From contig NC_079879.1 in NCBI RefSeq assembly GCF_029227915.1, positions 3,474,001-3,534,000 of the forward strand: a stretch of DNA of 60,000 bases, read 5' to 3'. Origin of the DNA: Hydractinia symbiolongicarpus. Its lineage: Eukaryota; Cnidaria; Hydrozoa; Anthoathecata; Hydractiniidae. Position numbers and translations under genes: made by a program. A model generated the notes under the pieces. It had not been told where the DNA came from. It made no database searches and worked only from the letters and a program-made list of their open reading frames with translations. Positions 13,381 through 24,384 of this stretch are shown here, one piece after another; position 1 is the first letter of the stretch, and each line of letters starts with the position of its first letter.

Positions 13381-14370
13381 ATGACAGGAGTTTGCATAGA
13401 CCGTATCACAAGTGATTTTCCCTTGTATCCTCTGAGAGGGAAAGTATCAGATGACATTCAAAACCATTATCGCAATCATGGAGGTATAATAGAAGATCTA
13501 CCACAGTTACCAGAGTCCGTAGGAGGTCAAACCGACTTTATGATTGGAATCAAGTACCTGCGATATTATCCCGAAATAGTATTTCAGTTGCCTTCAGGTT
13601 TGATAATATATCAATCCCCCTTTTTGAATGCATCTGGTGGCACAGGAGTAGGAGGACCACATTCTGTGTTTACAGAAATAGACAAAATTCATCACCATAA
13701 TCGATCCAATATCAGCCAACAATCCTACCTTAGCCAGCAATATAGTCTATATAAAATGGGCTATCAAGTCAACCCAGATGTAGGAATTCTAAAAGACAGT
13801 CATCAATTTGTACACCAGCTGTCAGTAGAAAATCATGAAGGTCCCAACACTTACATCGTCCGGAAAAAGAAAATATTCGATCAGGTAGAAGAAGTTGGTT
13901 CAGAAATCAAATATAGATGTGTTGATTGTAGATCATGTTAGAAATGCAAAAATGGGGAGAAAATTGAAATTCTAAGCTTAAAGGAAGAAGTGGAACAAGA
14001 ATTAATAGATCGATCGGTTTCAGTAGATGAATCAAGTAACCTCACAATTGCCAGACTACCATTCATTCATAACCCTGCAGTGAAACTTGCTCCAAACAAG
14101 AAAAAAGCATTGAAAGTTCACTACAGTCAACTCAGAAAACTTATAAGGAAGATGTGATCAATTCAGAAAAGAAAATGCAATCACTTGGATTTGTGGAGTT
14201 TGTGCACAACCTTACACCGACACAACAACAGTCATTAAAACACCATCAACTCCAAAACTTCATTCCCTGGCGTGCTGTATGGGGAAAATCATTTACAACA
14301 CCATGTTGACTTGTGTTTGACGCGTCGCAAGCCACTGACAGTGGAACAAGTTTAAATGACATACTTGCTA
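13381..14370 (+). pseudogene. BEL/Pao protease-RT linker and reverse-transcriptase start
   Basis: Begins with ITSDFPLYPLRGKVSDDIQ and MIGIKYLRYYPEIVFQLPSG, a segment conserved between protease and RT in Pao elements. From 14,041 a broken frame gives LPFIHNPAVKLAPNKKKAL, then WRAVWGKSFTTPC and LVFDASQATDSGTSLNDIL, the start of the RT. It stops abruptly at the fold-back at 14,382. In-frame stops at 13,939 and around 14,155 confirm it is dead. Confidence 0.82.
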
Positions 14371-14381
14371 AAGGTACCAAC

Positions 14382-14519
14382 TGTAAATAGTGTACATATG
14401 ATTGAGTTGATTTACAGAAAATGAAAAAGACTAATAAAAATGAGAATTTGTGTCTTCTCATTTTTATTAGGCTTTTTCATTTTCTGTAAATCAACTCAAT
14501 CATATGTACACTATTTACA
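14382..14519. repeat. Near-perfect 64-bp fold-back inverted repeat
   Basis: Arms 14,382-14,445 and 14,456-14,519 are reverse complements with one mismatch (T versus G in the TTAG[T/G]CTTT stretch). A 10-base loop ATTTGTGTCT separates them. The palindrome sits exactly where the Pao RT sequence breaks off and copia-like debris begins. Confidence 0.93.
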
Positions 14520-14724
14520 AACTTCTTCACTTTCTCAGCTTACAGCCGAGCCTATGCAATTGCTTGCAAAAGTCGACTTGACGAAGCTCCATTCTTGTCA
14601 TTGGATCTGCCATTTGGTCTTTTGTTGTTATTCAACTAAGTTTTGAAATTTCTTTCTTTTCTATCATTTCTTTCAAGATGGCAATGCCGACTCTTAATCT
14701 TCTGTCCAAAATACCTTTACTGGA

Positions 14725-14934
14725 ATGTGCAGCATCTACCAAAGACTTGCAATCCGTATAACATTCCATCGCAATCTGGAGTTCCTACGTAACAAAGATA
14801 AGTCAATTACCATCCCCTTAGCTTGGCAGTCAAAAAGAGTTAGACGAGTTGTCAAAAGTGCACTATCAGCAGAAACGTTAGCTCTTATAGAAGCTGCAGA
14901 ATCGTCATACTGGTTATCGAGCATTATTCTGTGA
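14725..14934 (+). pseudogene. Copia-like RNase H C-terminal fragment
   Basis: The translation contains PLAWQSKRVRRVVKSALSAE and then TLALIEAAESSYWL. This matches the end of copia-type polyproteins (W-x-S-K-R...RVVKS-[ST]-L-[AS]-AE-x-LAL). It is a short fragment with no flanking RT. Confidence 0.75.
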
Positions 14935-15391
14935 CTCTGTGACATGATTAAGTTCATTATCACTCAATGTCTCTAAATATTCTTTCAGCCAACTTTCTCC
15001 ACAAAAAGTTTTTGAACAGCCTGAATCCAGAACAGCAGCGCTCAATGTTTCACCCATAAATACATCCATAACCTCTGTACACAATGTTACTTTCACTTCC
15101 TCTTTCTTTTTCTTTCTATTTTCGTATGAGTCTGGGCAATCTCTTTGCCAATGAAACACAGATCCATCTCGATACTTCTCCATTCATATCCACAGGATTT
15201 CTTTGACGATTATCTTTACTATTTCTGTCAGCAGTAGGTCTTGTGTAGTTGGTTGCACCTCTAAAGTATCTTCTTCTTCCTCTTAAATACTGATGACTGC
15301 CATGATAAGTCGGTTCTAACTTAATATCATTTACATTGACTCTATCTTGTTGAACTGTATCACCAAAGATCCTCTTCAGTTGATTTTTCAT
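14930..15391 (-). pseudogene. Copia-like gag zinc-knuckle/protease fragment (inverted)
   Basis: Minus-strand frames 15,116-15,391 and 14,914-15,183 overlap across a frameshift. The first is an arginine-rich gag tail. The second reads GSVFHWQRDCPDSYENRKKK, then AAVLDSGCSKTFCGESWL: the end of a CCHC knuckle followed by an aspartic protease with a DSG active site. It is inverted relative to the RNase H piece beside it, so the locus is rearranged. Confidence 0.75.
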
Positions 15392-15449
15392 TTCGGAAAA
15401 TGTGAGTTCAGTAATAGTTGCTTTTACCAGTCGTTCTTGTTGCTCTGCA

Positions 15450-16375
15450 ATGGAAAGTAAAACTGCTAGTCAAGTAGTAGCGAAAAATTTAAATGCTATG
15501 CATGCAGCAAGACGGGCATATATTGAAAACGAGTCATCAGAAAAGATACGACGAGCTTTGAGACATCAAATTAGACCTTCTGGAAATGTGAAATACATGA
15601 ATGGCGATAAAGTCTATTATCGGAGAAAAGACGACAAACATTGGCATGGCCCAGGTACAGTTATATAGGTTTTGAAAGTCAGTAAGTTTAGGTAAAACAT
15701 GGAAGTCGATACATTCGTGTGCATCCATGTAATTTAATGCATGAGAAAGGTCAAGAGAGAATAGCTTCTGATGACACACCGAAACCTGAAACAAACACAG
15801 AACAGTTTATGAAACATCTTGCACTAGAAAATGATGTATACAGTGAAAATGATGAGGATGATGTAGATGCTGTTACACTAGAAGAGGACAATGTATACTT
15901 TGAAGATACTGAAAATACTATTGAAGAAGAAGAAATGCGGTGAAATGATGATGACTTTAATAGTATAAATCCTATTGATGAAGTTAGCAAATTAGAAAAT
16001 GTGGAACACAATAAAGATGTAAGCGAACAGCGGAATGTCAATGCTAGCAATAAAAATGATGATGGTGAAAATGATGTTGTTAAATTAAAACCAAAGATGG
16101 AAATGAAATGAGATCTATTAAACAAATGAAATTGCCAGCCAGAATTGGAGATACTAATATCAATATTGTAACAGATGTTGTGAAAGGATTTGCCACTACT
16201 TTTTAGTAAAGATGCCATGAAAAAAGCAGGCACAAAAATTAATTTTTCAAAGGACACAATAGAAATTCTGGGAATGAAGCAAAAGGTGTTTCTCACATCC
16301 TCAGGACACTATTGTATCCCTTTAGGCAAAAGAAAATTTGAATTTGATGATATTTCAAGTGTGGATGTGGAAGAA
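15450..16375 (+). pseudogene. Retroelement integrase C-terminus, acidic linker and protease-like fragment
   Basis: 15,470-15,666 encodes LNAMHAARRAYIENESSEK, then VKYMNGDKVYYRRKDDKHWH and GPGTVI, an integrase C-terminal domain of copia-like type. After a frameshift come the acidic stretch at 15,719-15,943 and, at 16,190-16,370, SKDAMKKAGTKINF and SGHYCIPLGKRKFEF, which resembles a protease-end segment. Stops separate the blocks. The element order is scrambled, suggesting several partial insertions. Confidence 0.65.
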
Positions 16376-16378
16376 ATA

Positions 16379-17605
16379 CAGTCCAGTCCAGATGTAAGCG
16401 TACACGTACGCTCAACTTGCAAAAATAATTGCTTTTATTCAAAAAAACAATAGGATAGCAAGTTCCTTTCAAATTGCGCGAAAATAATTGCTTCGTGTTA
16501 AAAACAAAAGCATAGCAAGAAACATTGTTTAAAAACAATAGTCTGCGTGAGAAAAGATTAAACGCGAAGGCCATTGAATTTTTATTTTTTTTAACAACAA
16601 AACTAATTATAGTAACGCGATTTTAATCTAGATATATTTAAAAAAACACAAGCTCTTTTAAAAAACAACAAATCCAATGATCTAAATATTTAAAAAACAA
16701 CTAATGCTACTTTTAAAACTTTTAGTAATATTTCTTTATTGTCAAAACGTATTTTTTAACATGTGAAACTTTTAAAAGTTCTTTTTATAAAAAGCAATGT
16801 TTAGCAACGCAAACGGGAAAACCCTATGTTCGGGACCTTTACCTTCGCGATTAGATTTCGAAAACAAATTAAATTTTTATACCGAAGAAAGAAAAAATTG
16901 TTTTTTCTATCAAACAATGGCTCGCCGTGTTACATTGATAGAGTTGATAACATTTTAAATACTTAAAACACTATTTAACAAAGCTTTCCTATCACCGTTC
17001 TTCTTTCTTTAACTTTTTAAAAAATCAAAAAAAAAATTTCTATCGCCGTTTTTCGTTTTTACACTTTTAAAATGCTATCTAAAAACACATTTCTATCGCT
17101 GTTTTTTGTTTTTAAACGTTTAAAATGCTATCTAAAAAACATTTCTATAGCCGTTTTTCGTTCTTACACTTCTAAAACACGATCTAAAATAGCTTTTCTA
17201 TCAAAATTAAAGTTTCAATCTTTGTTAAAATATAATAATTTCTATCGCTTTAAAGCTTTATTTAACCCCTGCAACCAACAATGCCTTCTCGCTAGTTTAT
17301 TTAGTTTCCACGCAAAACTTTTGTTTGATAAAAATATTAAACAATGGCTCTTCGTGTCACATTGATAGAGTTGATAACGTTTGCAATTATACTATTGGGA
17401 ATAGTTATGTTACACTATTAACAATAGTTACGCGCAGTTATAATAAGCTATTTTTTCTTCAATAATCTTTTGTTTATTACACGCAAGTTAATGGCTTACA
17501 AGACTCGCAAGATAATTAATAAGAACAAAAGACAAACAACTACCTCCTCCGAGAAAAAGGTGTGAAACTTAAGTGTATGCGTACGCTTACATCTGGACTG
17601 TACTG
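16379..17605. mobile_element. TA-flanked inverted-repeat element (family A2), 1,227 bp
   Basis: The left end CAGTCCAGTCCAGATGTAAG and right end CTTACATCTGGACTGTACTG are inverted repeats, with TA on each side (16,377-16,378 and 17,606-17,607). The interior carries three to four ~52-bp units at 17,035-17,200 (TTTCTATCGCCGTTTTTCG, ACTTTTAAAATGCTATCTA). A diverged direct repeat, AACAATGGCTC..CATTGATAGAGTTG, lies at about 16,910 and 17,340. No transposase reading frame was found, so it is non-autonomous. Confidence 0.85.
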
Positions 17606-17754
17606 TATACTTGTTTTCACGGGTGTAAGAAAAATATCTGACGAGTTAATATCCAGGTACGAATTGTCAAATTACTGGACTTGTTTACAGATTTAACAGT
17701 AACTGTAAAAATAAATCTTTTATTACAAAATCAAATAAGTCCATCTCTTAAGTG

Positions 17755-18715
17755 GGAACAATTATCTTGTCCAGTGATGACTTGAAGGCTGCCAGAGAGT
17801 ACTTTTGGAAAAAAGGAACCGCTGAAGTTAAGAAATTCGCAAGAAAGGATGCTTATGCTAAAATATCAAAAGAAAACAACAACATACTGTAATTTACAGG
17901 ACGTATTCTACCAGATCAGAAGTTCACTAACATGAGCACTATGACAGATGTTATGTTAGATTTGACAAGTTCCACATTTTTTGTACCAATTGTTGATAAG
18001 TATTCACCTATTGCTTATAGCATAATCAATGAGGTTCATTGGTGTTGCTAAGCATTCCGGTATCGAAACCGATCATCGATACGTCATGAAGCAAGTGCAC
18101 ATAATCGAAGGTAGAGGACAAGTAAAAGTTATCAGAAAAAATTGTGAAAGATGTCGATATCTACTTAAACGTACCATCGAAGTTGCTATGGGACTGATCT
18201 CCAATCACAATCTCAACATCGATCCTGCATTTTACATGTGTCAATTCGATCTAGCTGGCCCATTCTTGTCATATTCCCCAGACAACAAGAGAGCTACTGT
18301 AAAAATTTAGTACTTGGTGTTTTGTTGTACCACAACATCAACCATAAAAATAAAAGTCATGGCAGATTACAGCACCTCAGGTTTCATCCAAGCGTTTATT
18401 CAGTTTTCATGTGAGGTTGGATATCCAAAAGCCCTTTTACCAGAGGAATGAAGCCCATTAGTGAGTGGATGCAAAAACATGAAAATCACGTTTATGGATT
18501 TAAAGGGTAGACTTCACAAAGAAATGGGAATTAAATTCGAGACATGCCTTGTTGGGGGACACTTTATGCATGGTAAAGTGGAAAGAAAAATTAAACAAGT
18601 TAAAGAATCTATATTAAAATCAAATTCAAATAAGAGACTTTCTATACTACAATGGGAGACTCTGTGTACAGAAATAGCCAATTGTATTAATGATCTCCCA
18701 TTAGCTATTTGAGAT
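17755..18715 (+). pseudogene. BEL/Pao integrase region (frameshifted)
   Basis: Three plus-strand frames together give SSDDLKAAREYFWKKGTAEV, GRILPDQKFTNMSTMTDVML, FFVPIVDKYSPIAYSIINEV, VAKHSGIETDHRYVMKQVHI and IIEGRGQVKVIRKNCERCRY (zinc finger), DPAFYMCQFDLAGPFLSYS (first catalytic Asp block), GGHFMHGKVERKIKQVKESI (catalytic Glu block) and LQWETLCTEIANCINDLPLA. This is the order seen in Pao integrases. Stops at 17,890, 18,307, 18,449 and 18,710 and frame changes show decay. Confidence 0.85.
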
Positions 18716-18849
18716 GTCACAGCTGATTTTGAAAATGCTGATCTAATAACACCTAATCGTTTACGCCTCACCAGTTGGTCCTATTGCCTCAACTGATAAG
18801 CCTTGGAAATTTAATGATCAAAACCGTAGGATATTCAATGCATGGTTCG

Positions 18850-19195
18850 AAGATGAGATGTGCATATTTTACATGGCTAGCCTCACAAATATCGAGGGAT
18901 ATACCCTGTCTATTATTTCCAGGAGGGGCCATGGCTTAGATGGAGAGTCCTAGAGTATTTAATGCTCATTTTGAGCGACGCAGACCCAATTAGGGCCCGC
19001 GCTCTACTAGACAACTCCCAGCAACATCCAACAGCCCACACAGTGTGCCATCTTCCCAATTTCCCTCACATGGCTTGGGTTAACCCGGGGCTATGGTAAC
19101 ATTCACTCGCCCATGTTGAATCGCCGTCAAGAGGAATCGAACCCCTGTCTCCCGCACAGAGTACGAGAGCTATAACCACTAATCTACGGCGCCAT
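18850..19195 (-). mobile_element. tRNA-derived SINE inserted in the Pao integrase
   Basis: The reverse complement begins with a tRNA-like head: an A-box-like TAGATTAGTGGTTATAGC at about 19,173-19,187 and a B-box GGTTCGATTCC at about 19,133-19,144. A conserved body follows (GTTAACCCAAGCCATGTGAG; GGACTCTCCATCTAAGCCAT) and the tail ATTTGTGAGGCTAGCCATG. Three other partial copies occur at 21.5, 22.0 and 23.2 kb. The Pao frame resumes directly after it (the integrase end, FNAWFE before and PKWF after), so this SINE is younger than the retroelement. Confidence 0.88.
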
Positions 19196-19206
19196 AAAAT
19201 TTGAAT

Positions 19207-19539
19207 GTTGGTTAATAACCCAATGTACCTAAACTAATGAAACAACCAAAATGGTTTCGAAATGATCTTAATATCAAAATTGGCAACATTGTCATATTCC
19301 TAAAAGCAGAAAATTTGTCAGGACAATATATGTATGGTTTATTAGTTGATGTTGAATTTGGAAAGGGTATAAGAACAGCTGTTGTTAGATATGGAAACTC
19401 AAGCGAATCGACTAATCGAGTAACAAGACGAGCTGTCAGAGAATTAATCGTTATTCATCACGTTGACGAATTGGATATACAAACTGAATTGTATAAAGCT
19501 GCGTTGAAAGCAAAAGTGATGTTAAATTATATTAATTAA
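19207..19539 (+). pseudogene. BEL/Pao integrase C-terminal domain (DUF5641-like)
   Basis: The translation contains PKWFRNDLNIKIGNIVIFLK, YMYGLLVDVEFGKGIRTAVV and RRAVRELIVIHHVDEL, as in the C-terminal SH3-like domain of Pao integrases. It is open to the TAA at 19,537 and probably ends the pol reading frame. Confidence 0.82.
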
Positions 19540-19540
19540 G

Positions 19541-20280
19541 ACAAATCTTAAAATATTGATTGTCAATATCAATTATCAATCAAAATTTTTCATTTTTCTG
19601 GGGGCAATGTACAGTTAACACTGGATTTGTGTTGATTTCGTGTTTTATGATACTATACGTTCGTTTCGTGTTCAATATGTTTGTTAAGTGCTTTTTTTAT
19701 TGTTCTTTTATGGTGTATTGCGTAATTAACTTGTGCTTTATGTTCGTGTCTCAAGTGTGCTATTTTTATTGATAGAATTTATATATGTAGTTTTTTCACG
19801 TTTTTTTTTCATTCCCGCTCATGAAGACAAAGTAACAAGTTCAAATTAAATTTCAAACACAAAAGTTACAAAGTTTTGTTTTATCAAATTTCAAATAAAT
19901 TTGCGTGTGTTGAAGAAGTTCAAGAAAGTTAAACACACACAATGTTCATGCTTTCAAGCCCTGTAAAGAATAGTTGGTATACATTTGTTATTTATTTATT
20001 TACCTATTATTCATTTCAAATTTAAGCATTGTGTTTTTTTCATATTTTCGTATTTTCCGTGTATTTATTTTAGTTTGAACCTTGTTTAACAAAAAGTTCC
20101 AAACAATTCTATCAAGTTTTTTTGTGATCCCGCGAAAACTTAACAGGCAATTTTTTTGCCAACTACTATGCTTTAAAAACTCTGTGCTGCCGCTCTCCTG
20201 AATGTAATAATTGCACGCCAAAATCATAAGCTAGGCATGCAATCAGTATCGCATTAGCTTTTTTTAAATATTAAGACCGC
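19541..20280. other. Retroelement 3' region / unassigned
   Basis: T-rich sequence after the Pao pol frame, possibly the 3' LTR (a purine-rich CTGGGGGCAA precedes TGTACAGTTAACAC at 19,608). No second LTR copy was recognised upstream, so this is not called an LTR. No gene seen. Confidence 0.3.
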
Positions 20281-20415
20281 ACAGACCGAGAAAGACTTGA
20301 CAGGAGGTTGTAAGGACAGACTTGATACAGAGGAAGTTGAGTTTGGATCTAACACAGTCTAGATCAGATTGGAGGAGGGTCCTTATAATGCCCCGTTCAA
20401 CCCATCCTAGCACAC
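20281..20415 (+). mobile_element. LINE 3'-end fragment
   Basis: This resembles 29,650-29,800 closely: ACTTGACAGGAGGTTGTAAG, ACAGACTTGATACAGAGGAA and TGCCCCGTTCAACCCATCCT. It is a short 5'-truncated copy of the same LINE family found at 4.1 and 29.1 kb. Confidence 0.75.
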
Positions 20416-20429
20416 AAAATCAATTTAAT

Positions 20430-20686
20430 GATTTAATTTTAACGTGTTATGTACTTCTTTTTTCAAAAAAAATATTTTATTAGCCTTCGCGATCTTTAAC
20501 ACTTTTAAACAATAACATGAATGTGTGACAAAAAAGGATTCATCAAATCTTATTGTTATGACTCGCACACAACGATAATAGTAGAAAAAAATTAAGTTTG
20601 TGTGTAAACAAAAGATATGCGAAGGTTCTTTATGTGAACATGAGATCCTTACACGAGGTCGTGAAAGTTACATTCAGGCGGTACTG
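20430..20686. mobile_element. Right end of a family-A inverted-repeat element
   Basis: Ends with AAGTTACATTCAGGCGGTACTG followed by TA, matching the right terminal repeat of the element at 10,039-10,801. I could not find a left terminus, so it is a truncated or strongly diverged copy and the left limit given is arbitrary. Confidence 0.5.
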
Positions 20687-20689
20687 TAT

Positions 20690-21480
20690 ATTAAAAAGCA
20701 ACATAAATAGAAAAAACTTTTGTGCTAAACGGTAGCACAGTTCGCATCAAACGTTTTTAAGACAACACAACTCGCAACAAATTTTTAAAGACAAAATTTG
20801 TCACACTAGCCTAGTCACACTTTTTTTAGAACTTTGTATCACTTAACAATCTAAATCAAATTAATAAAACTTTGTCCTGCATATTTGAAAGAAACTGGTA
20901 AGCTTCTTAACATTTAGCTAATAATTTATCTAGTGATTTAACATTTAATCTAGTTTTACCATATGAACATTCAAATATAAGTACAATCTTCATTCATTTA
21001 CACAGTAACATCATTGTTATTGACAATGACTAAAATGCAAAAAATATGGAGAGTAAACTGCTTGTAGAAAAAATTAAAAGGTATGATGCATAGACAAATA
21101 TGTATTTTTTAAAACAAAAAATTAAGCGTAGCTATAACAAATGTAACCCATTTGCTACATGTTGTATTTTCCTCCTCCTACCCACAAGAAACCGTTAAAA
21201 ATCTCTTAAATTACTACAAAAACTCTGTATGTCTGCCTCTTACAGGCAAAGTAGATGTGTATATTTTCCTTTGATGTAACCGAAAAAGATTTTCTTATTT
21301 GTTATTTGCCTAGATGACACGACATCAATGCATTTAGATTGACGTCAACTCATTAAATGAGAATAGTGAAGTCATTACAGCGCCTGATGTTTGGAAAGGG
21401 CTGAAAATAACTGACTTCATTGCCTGCGATCACACCCAGGACCAAAAACAACTAATTTCCAAAAGATTGGTTAACCCAAC
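20690..21480. other. Intergenic, no feature seen
   Basis: AT-rich sequence without an ORF, repeat or RNA signature that I recognise. Confidence 0.5.
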
Positions 21481-21489
21481 CGTTTCAGA

Positions 21490-21730
21490 ACAGACATTAC
21501 CCAAGCCATGCGAGGGAAATTGGGGAGATGGCTCACTGTGTGGTCAGTTGGACGTTGCCGGGAGTGGTCTAGTAGAGTGTGGGCCCTAATTGTATCTGCG
21601 TAGCTCAGAACGAGCATTAAAGAAACTAGGACTCTCCATCTAAGACATGGCCCCTCCTGTAAATAATAGATAGGGTATAACCCTTGATATTTGTGAGGCT
21701 AGCCATGTAAAATATACACATCTATAGCAA
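21490..21730 (+). mobile_element. tRNA-derived SINE, body and tail only
   Basis: Shares ACCCAAGCCATGCGAGGGAA, GGACTCTCCATCTAAGACAT and ATTTGTGAGGCTAGCCATGT with the SINE at 18.85-19.2 kb. The tRNA-like head with A and B boxes is missing, so the copy is 5'-truncated. Confidence 0.8.
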
Positions 21731-21984
21731 ACTATACTTTACTGTAAACTTCTGAATTTAATTTGCAACTGTAAGAGTATTCATGCCATGTTGGTCTATG
21801 GCTATGACACTCTTGCAAATAAAAGATTTAGGTTCAAATCCTGAACAGGGCTAGGAAAAACAATTATCTTACACCTATAGCTATATAGTAGCTATCTATG
21901 TTTGAGAAAACAAAATGTAACAAAATGTAACAATATGTACTTAACCACAAAGTGCAATATTCAGGTTGGAAAGGGTTTTCACTT

Positions 21985-22235
21985 GCAAACCTACGGTACC
22001 CTGTCCTCTCCTCACACAAGGTAGGGATTATTAGATTATTTAATGCTCATTTTAAGCTACTTTACCAAACAACTCCCTGCAATATCCAGCGGCTCTCATA
22101 TATAGATAAGATAAGCTAAGATAAGATCTCCCTCCCAATTTCCCTACTAACATGGCTTGGGGTTAATCACTCGCCCATATCAATCGCTGCCCAAGGAAAT
22201 CAAATCTTCTCATATCAGTATTATAGAATAAGTCA
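21985..22235 (-). mobile_element. Diverged tRNA-derived SINE copy
   Basis: On the minus strand it shows the same order as the 19-kb copy: a decayed head near 22,190-22,230, GTTAACC-like AACCCCAAGCCATG, GGAAATTGGGAGGGAG, and AATGAGCATTAAAT near 22,040. It is diverged and the tail is missing. Confidence 0.6.
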
Positions 22236-22259
22236 CGACTGCTAGATAAGTTACTTAGT

Positions 22260-23225
22260 TCTAGCCATAGCTAGCTAGCTGGTGTTGCACACAACCACAA
22301 CAACACCACCTTTCCACCTCACTGATTAGAAAGTACGAGCTGCTTCGATAATTCATGCCAGATCCATTAGGAAATAACAGAGAACGTGCAGGGTAGCAAG
22401 GAAAAAATCGATAATGGGTCAGATGGTCTGATTTTACTTGTGGAACGTTTAAACTAATTTAATCCCACTGTCGTATTCAGGAAACATTTATAGATAGAAG
22501 TTTGTTCTTTAACCTATAGTAAGTATTACTCGCTTTTATTGGGACTAAATGTTAAACATTCAAAATGTTACCTATTATTTTTGTTCTATTCCCCCGAGTA
22601 TTTATTCCTCTACCAAACTATCGATTAAAGTCTATCGGGATACTCCCGATCGTGTTTAAATGGAGGGGTGATCACCACCCGGGCTGGTTAAAATGTATAA
22701 ACAATTTGACCCGAAGCATTGTTGTTGTTGTTTTTTGTTAATCCAAAAGCTTTCGTTTAGAGAATTTTACCAGCGAGATTAAATAACTGGTTTGTTATGT
22801 ATATTAGGTTGTTAGTGGAAGAGATACCCTCTTTCTTTCTGTAAATCATAATTTTCAAAGACTTGCCGCCCATAGTATAAGGCTAGCGCTAATACCAAAA
22901 AGAGAAAAAAAGTTTAATTTACTATACCAGGCTTTCAATAGGTAGGGCTTACACACAATAGACATTTTTGAAGTTGCATTTTTATTGCATTGGAAAGATT
23001 TGTTTTGTGGTTCTTACATCACCCTCTACTGACATTTCCATAGACCTTTTTGAATCTGTACATTTTTTGAGGTAACCCCTTTTGGATTTAACAAGTGGGT
23101 GCAAAGCAAAAAGATGCAGGCACTAGGTGAAGTGAGTTCCTTTTCAGACTGTTTCTTTGCATAAAGGTATCATTACGACTTTATAGTAATATATGTCAAT
23201 CAGAAGATCCATCTATCCTCGTCTT
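22260..23225. other. Intergenic, no gene seen
   Basis: Contains a short CCACAACAACACCACC-like run and no supported ORF, RNA gene or terminal repeat. Confidence 0.5.
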
Positions 23226-23229
23226 TTTT

Positions 23230-23380
23230 AGGCGCAGCAGCTTGGTGGTTATAACTCGTACTTTGTGCGGGAGACCTGGGGTTTGATTCACCTTGACGGC
23301 CAATCAATAAGGGCACATGAATGTTACCATAGCCCCAGGTTAACCCAAGCCATGTGAGAGAAATTGTAGGGAGTTTTCTG
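23230..23380 (+). mobile_element. tRNA-derived SINE, 5' head fragment
   Basis: Starts with the tRNA-like head (GCTTGGTGGTTATAACTC A-box region; GGGTTTGATTCACC B-box) and continues to GGTTAACCCAAGCCATGTGAG. It then diverges near 23,375. The copy is complementary to the head-less one at 21.5 kb, and together they outline the full element. Confidence 0.8.
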
Positions 23381-23389
23381 GTTCCCAGA

Positions 23390-24380
23390 TTGTTTCCAAC
23401 CTTCCATATTCTCATCTTAAATGTTGTTGCAAGAGGGTGCCGTTTTTACCATCCAATCTCCAAAGCATTTTCAAGTCAAGAATTGTGTGGCCAAACATGC
23501 CTTTTCTAGTGAATTATAATGATTTGTAAATACAGGACATCAAGTCTGAGGGTCCTGCACATAACTTTGACAAAAATCATAATGAAGGATACTGCAATAA
23601 ACTTTGGCAAAAATTATAATAAAGGATACTGCAATAATATTTAGTATTTGTTGGCATAGAGTTACCAAAAGGGCTTTATTTAATACAATTTTAATACAAA
23701 GCATTTTTGCATTTCAGATATAATTCAGGCAAGTTTGGAAATAATTTAGGTGAGTTCGGGTGTAGTTAGCTGTGATCCATCAAAGAGACAAATTTTATTC
23801 AGAAAGTCACCCAAGATTGTCTGATATAATGCCAATTTTGGCAAGTTGGGAAAGTTTTCCCATTAAACATTTGTTTTCCTTTTCACATATTACCTAAGTT
23901 TGCTTGAGCCTCAAAGTGTCTTACACAGCAAAATTTAGAAATTGCACATATAAATTGAATATATATGTGATGCACTATGCACTAAGTACAAAGAAATTTA
24001 TGACTATAGGAATGAAATATACTTCAATACAAAACAAAGTTTCCAAACCTGGTCTCAATACCCATACAACTGAATTAAAAATTACAACAGTATATAGAAT
24101 ATAATCACAAGTTCATTAGAAGACATAGCAAATAATTAACAATGGCAATAATTCAAACACTTCATTCAAATCCTTTTGTCAGTAATGTGTAAATATTTTT
24201 ATTTTTTGTTGTAGATTGTTTATGCTGACATTTTGTTTATTTTTTGTTAACTTTACACTTTTTTAGTATATCACAATATTTATCTTTTGCTTGTTGTTGA
24301 CAAGATTATGAAAATTAGAAACGCAAAGAGGAAGATGTTTCAATAAGGTGTTGTTGTAAGAAAACAATTTTAAGGTATGT
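23390..24380. other. Intergenic, no gene seen
   Basis: AT-rich. A direct repeat of about 38 bp (AACTTTG[A/G]CAAAAAT.ATAATGAAGGATACTGCAATAA, approximate) lies at 23,562-23,640. No coding signal. Confidence 0.5.
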
Positions 24381-24384
24381 TATA

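Larger units (their letters stand above)
11285..19540 (+). mobile_element. Degenerate BEL/Pao LTR retrotransposon with nested insertions
   Basis: Fragments occur in element order on the plus strand: gag-like ORFs (11.4-12.8 kb), a cysteine-rich segment (12.75-13.0 kb), aspartic protease (about 13.1-13.35 kb), protease/RT linker and RT start (13.38-14.37 kb), RNase H/integrase (17.75-18.72 kb) and the integrase C-terminal domain (19.2-19.54 kb). It is interrupted by a fold-back at 14,382-14,519, copia-like debris at 14.5-16.4 kb, a TA-flanked element at 16,379-17,605 and a SINE at about 18,850-19,195. Several frameshifts and stops make it inactive. I could not identify the two LTRs. Confidence 0.85.

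Noticed and set aside
15751-16296. 181-residue minus-strand ORF
   Set aside because: It is the antisense of the acidic retroelement linker (Glu/Asp codons read as Ser/Phe). No independent evidence.
19560-19772. 70-residue hydrophobic ORF after the Pao pol frame
   Set aside because: It consists of T-rich non-coding sequence, probably LTR or 3' UTR. The hydrophobicity follows from TTT/TTG codons.
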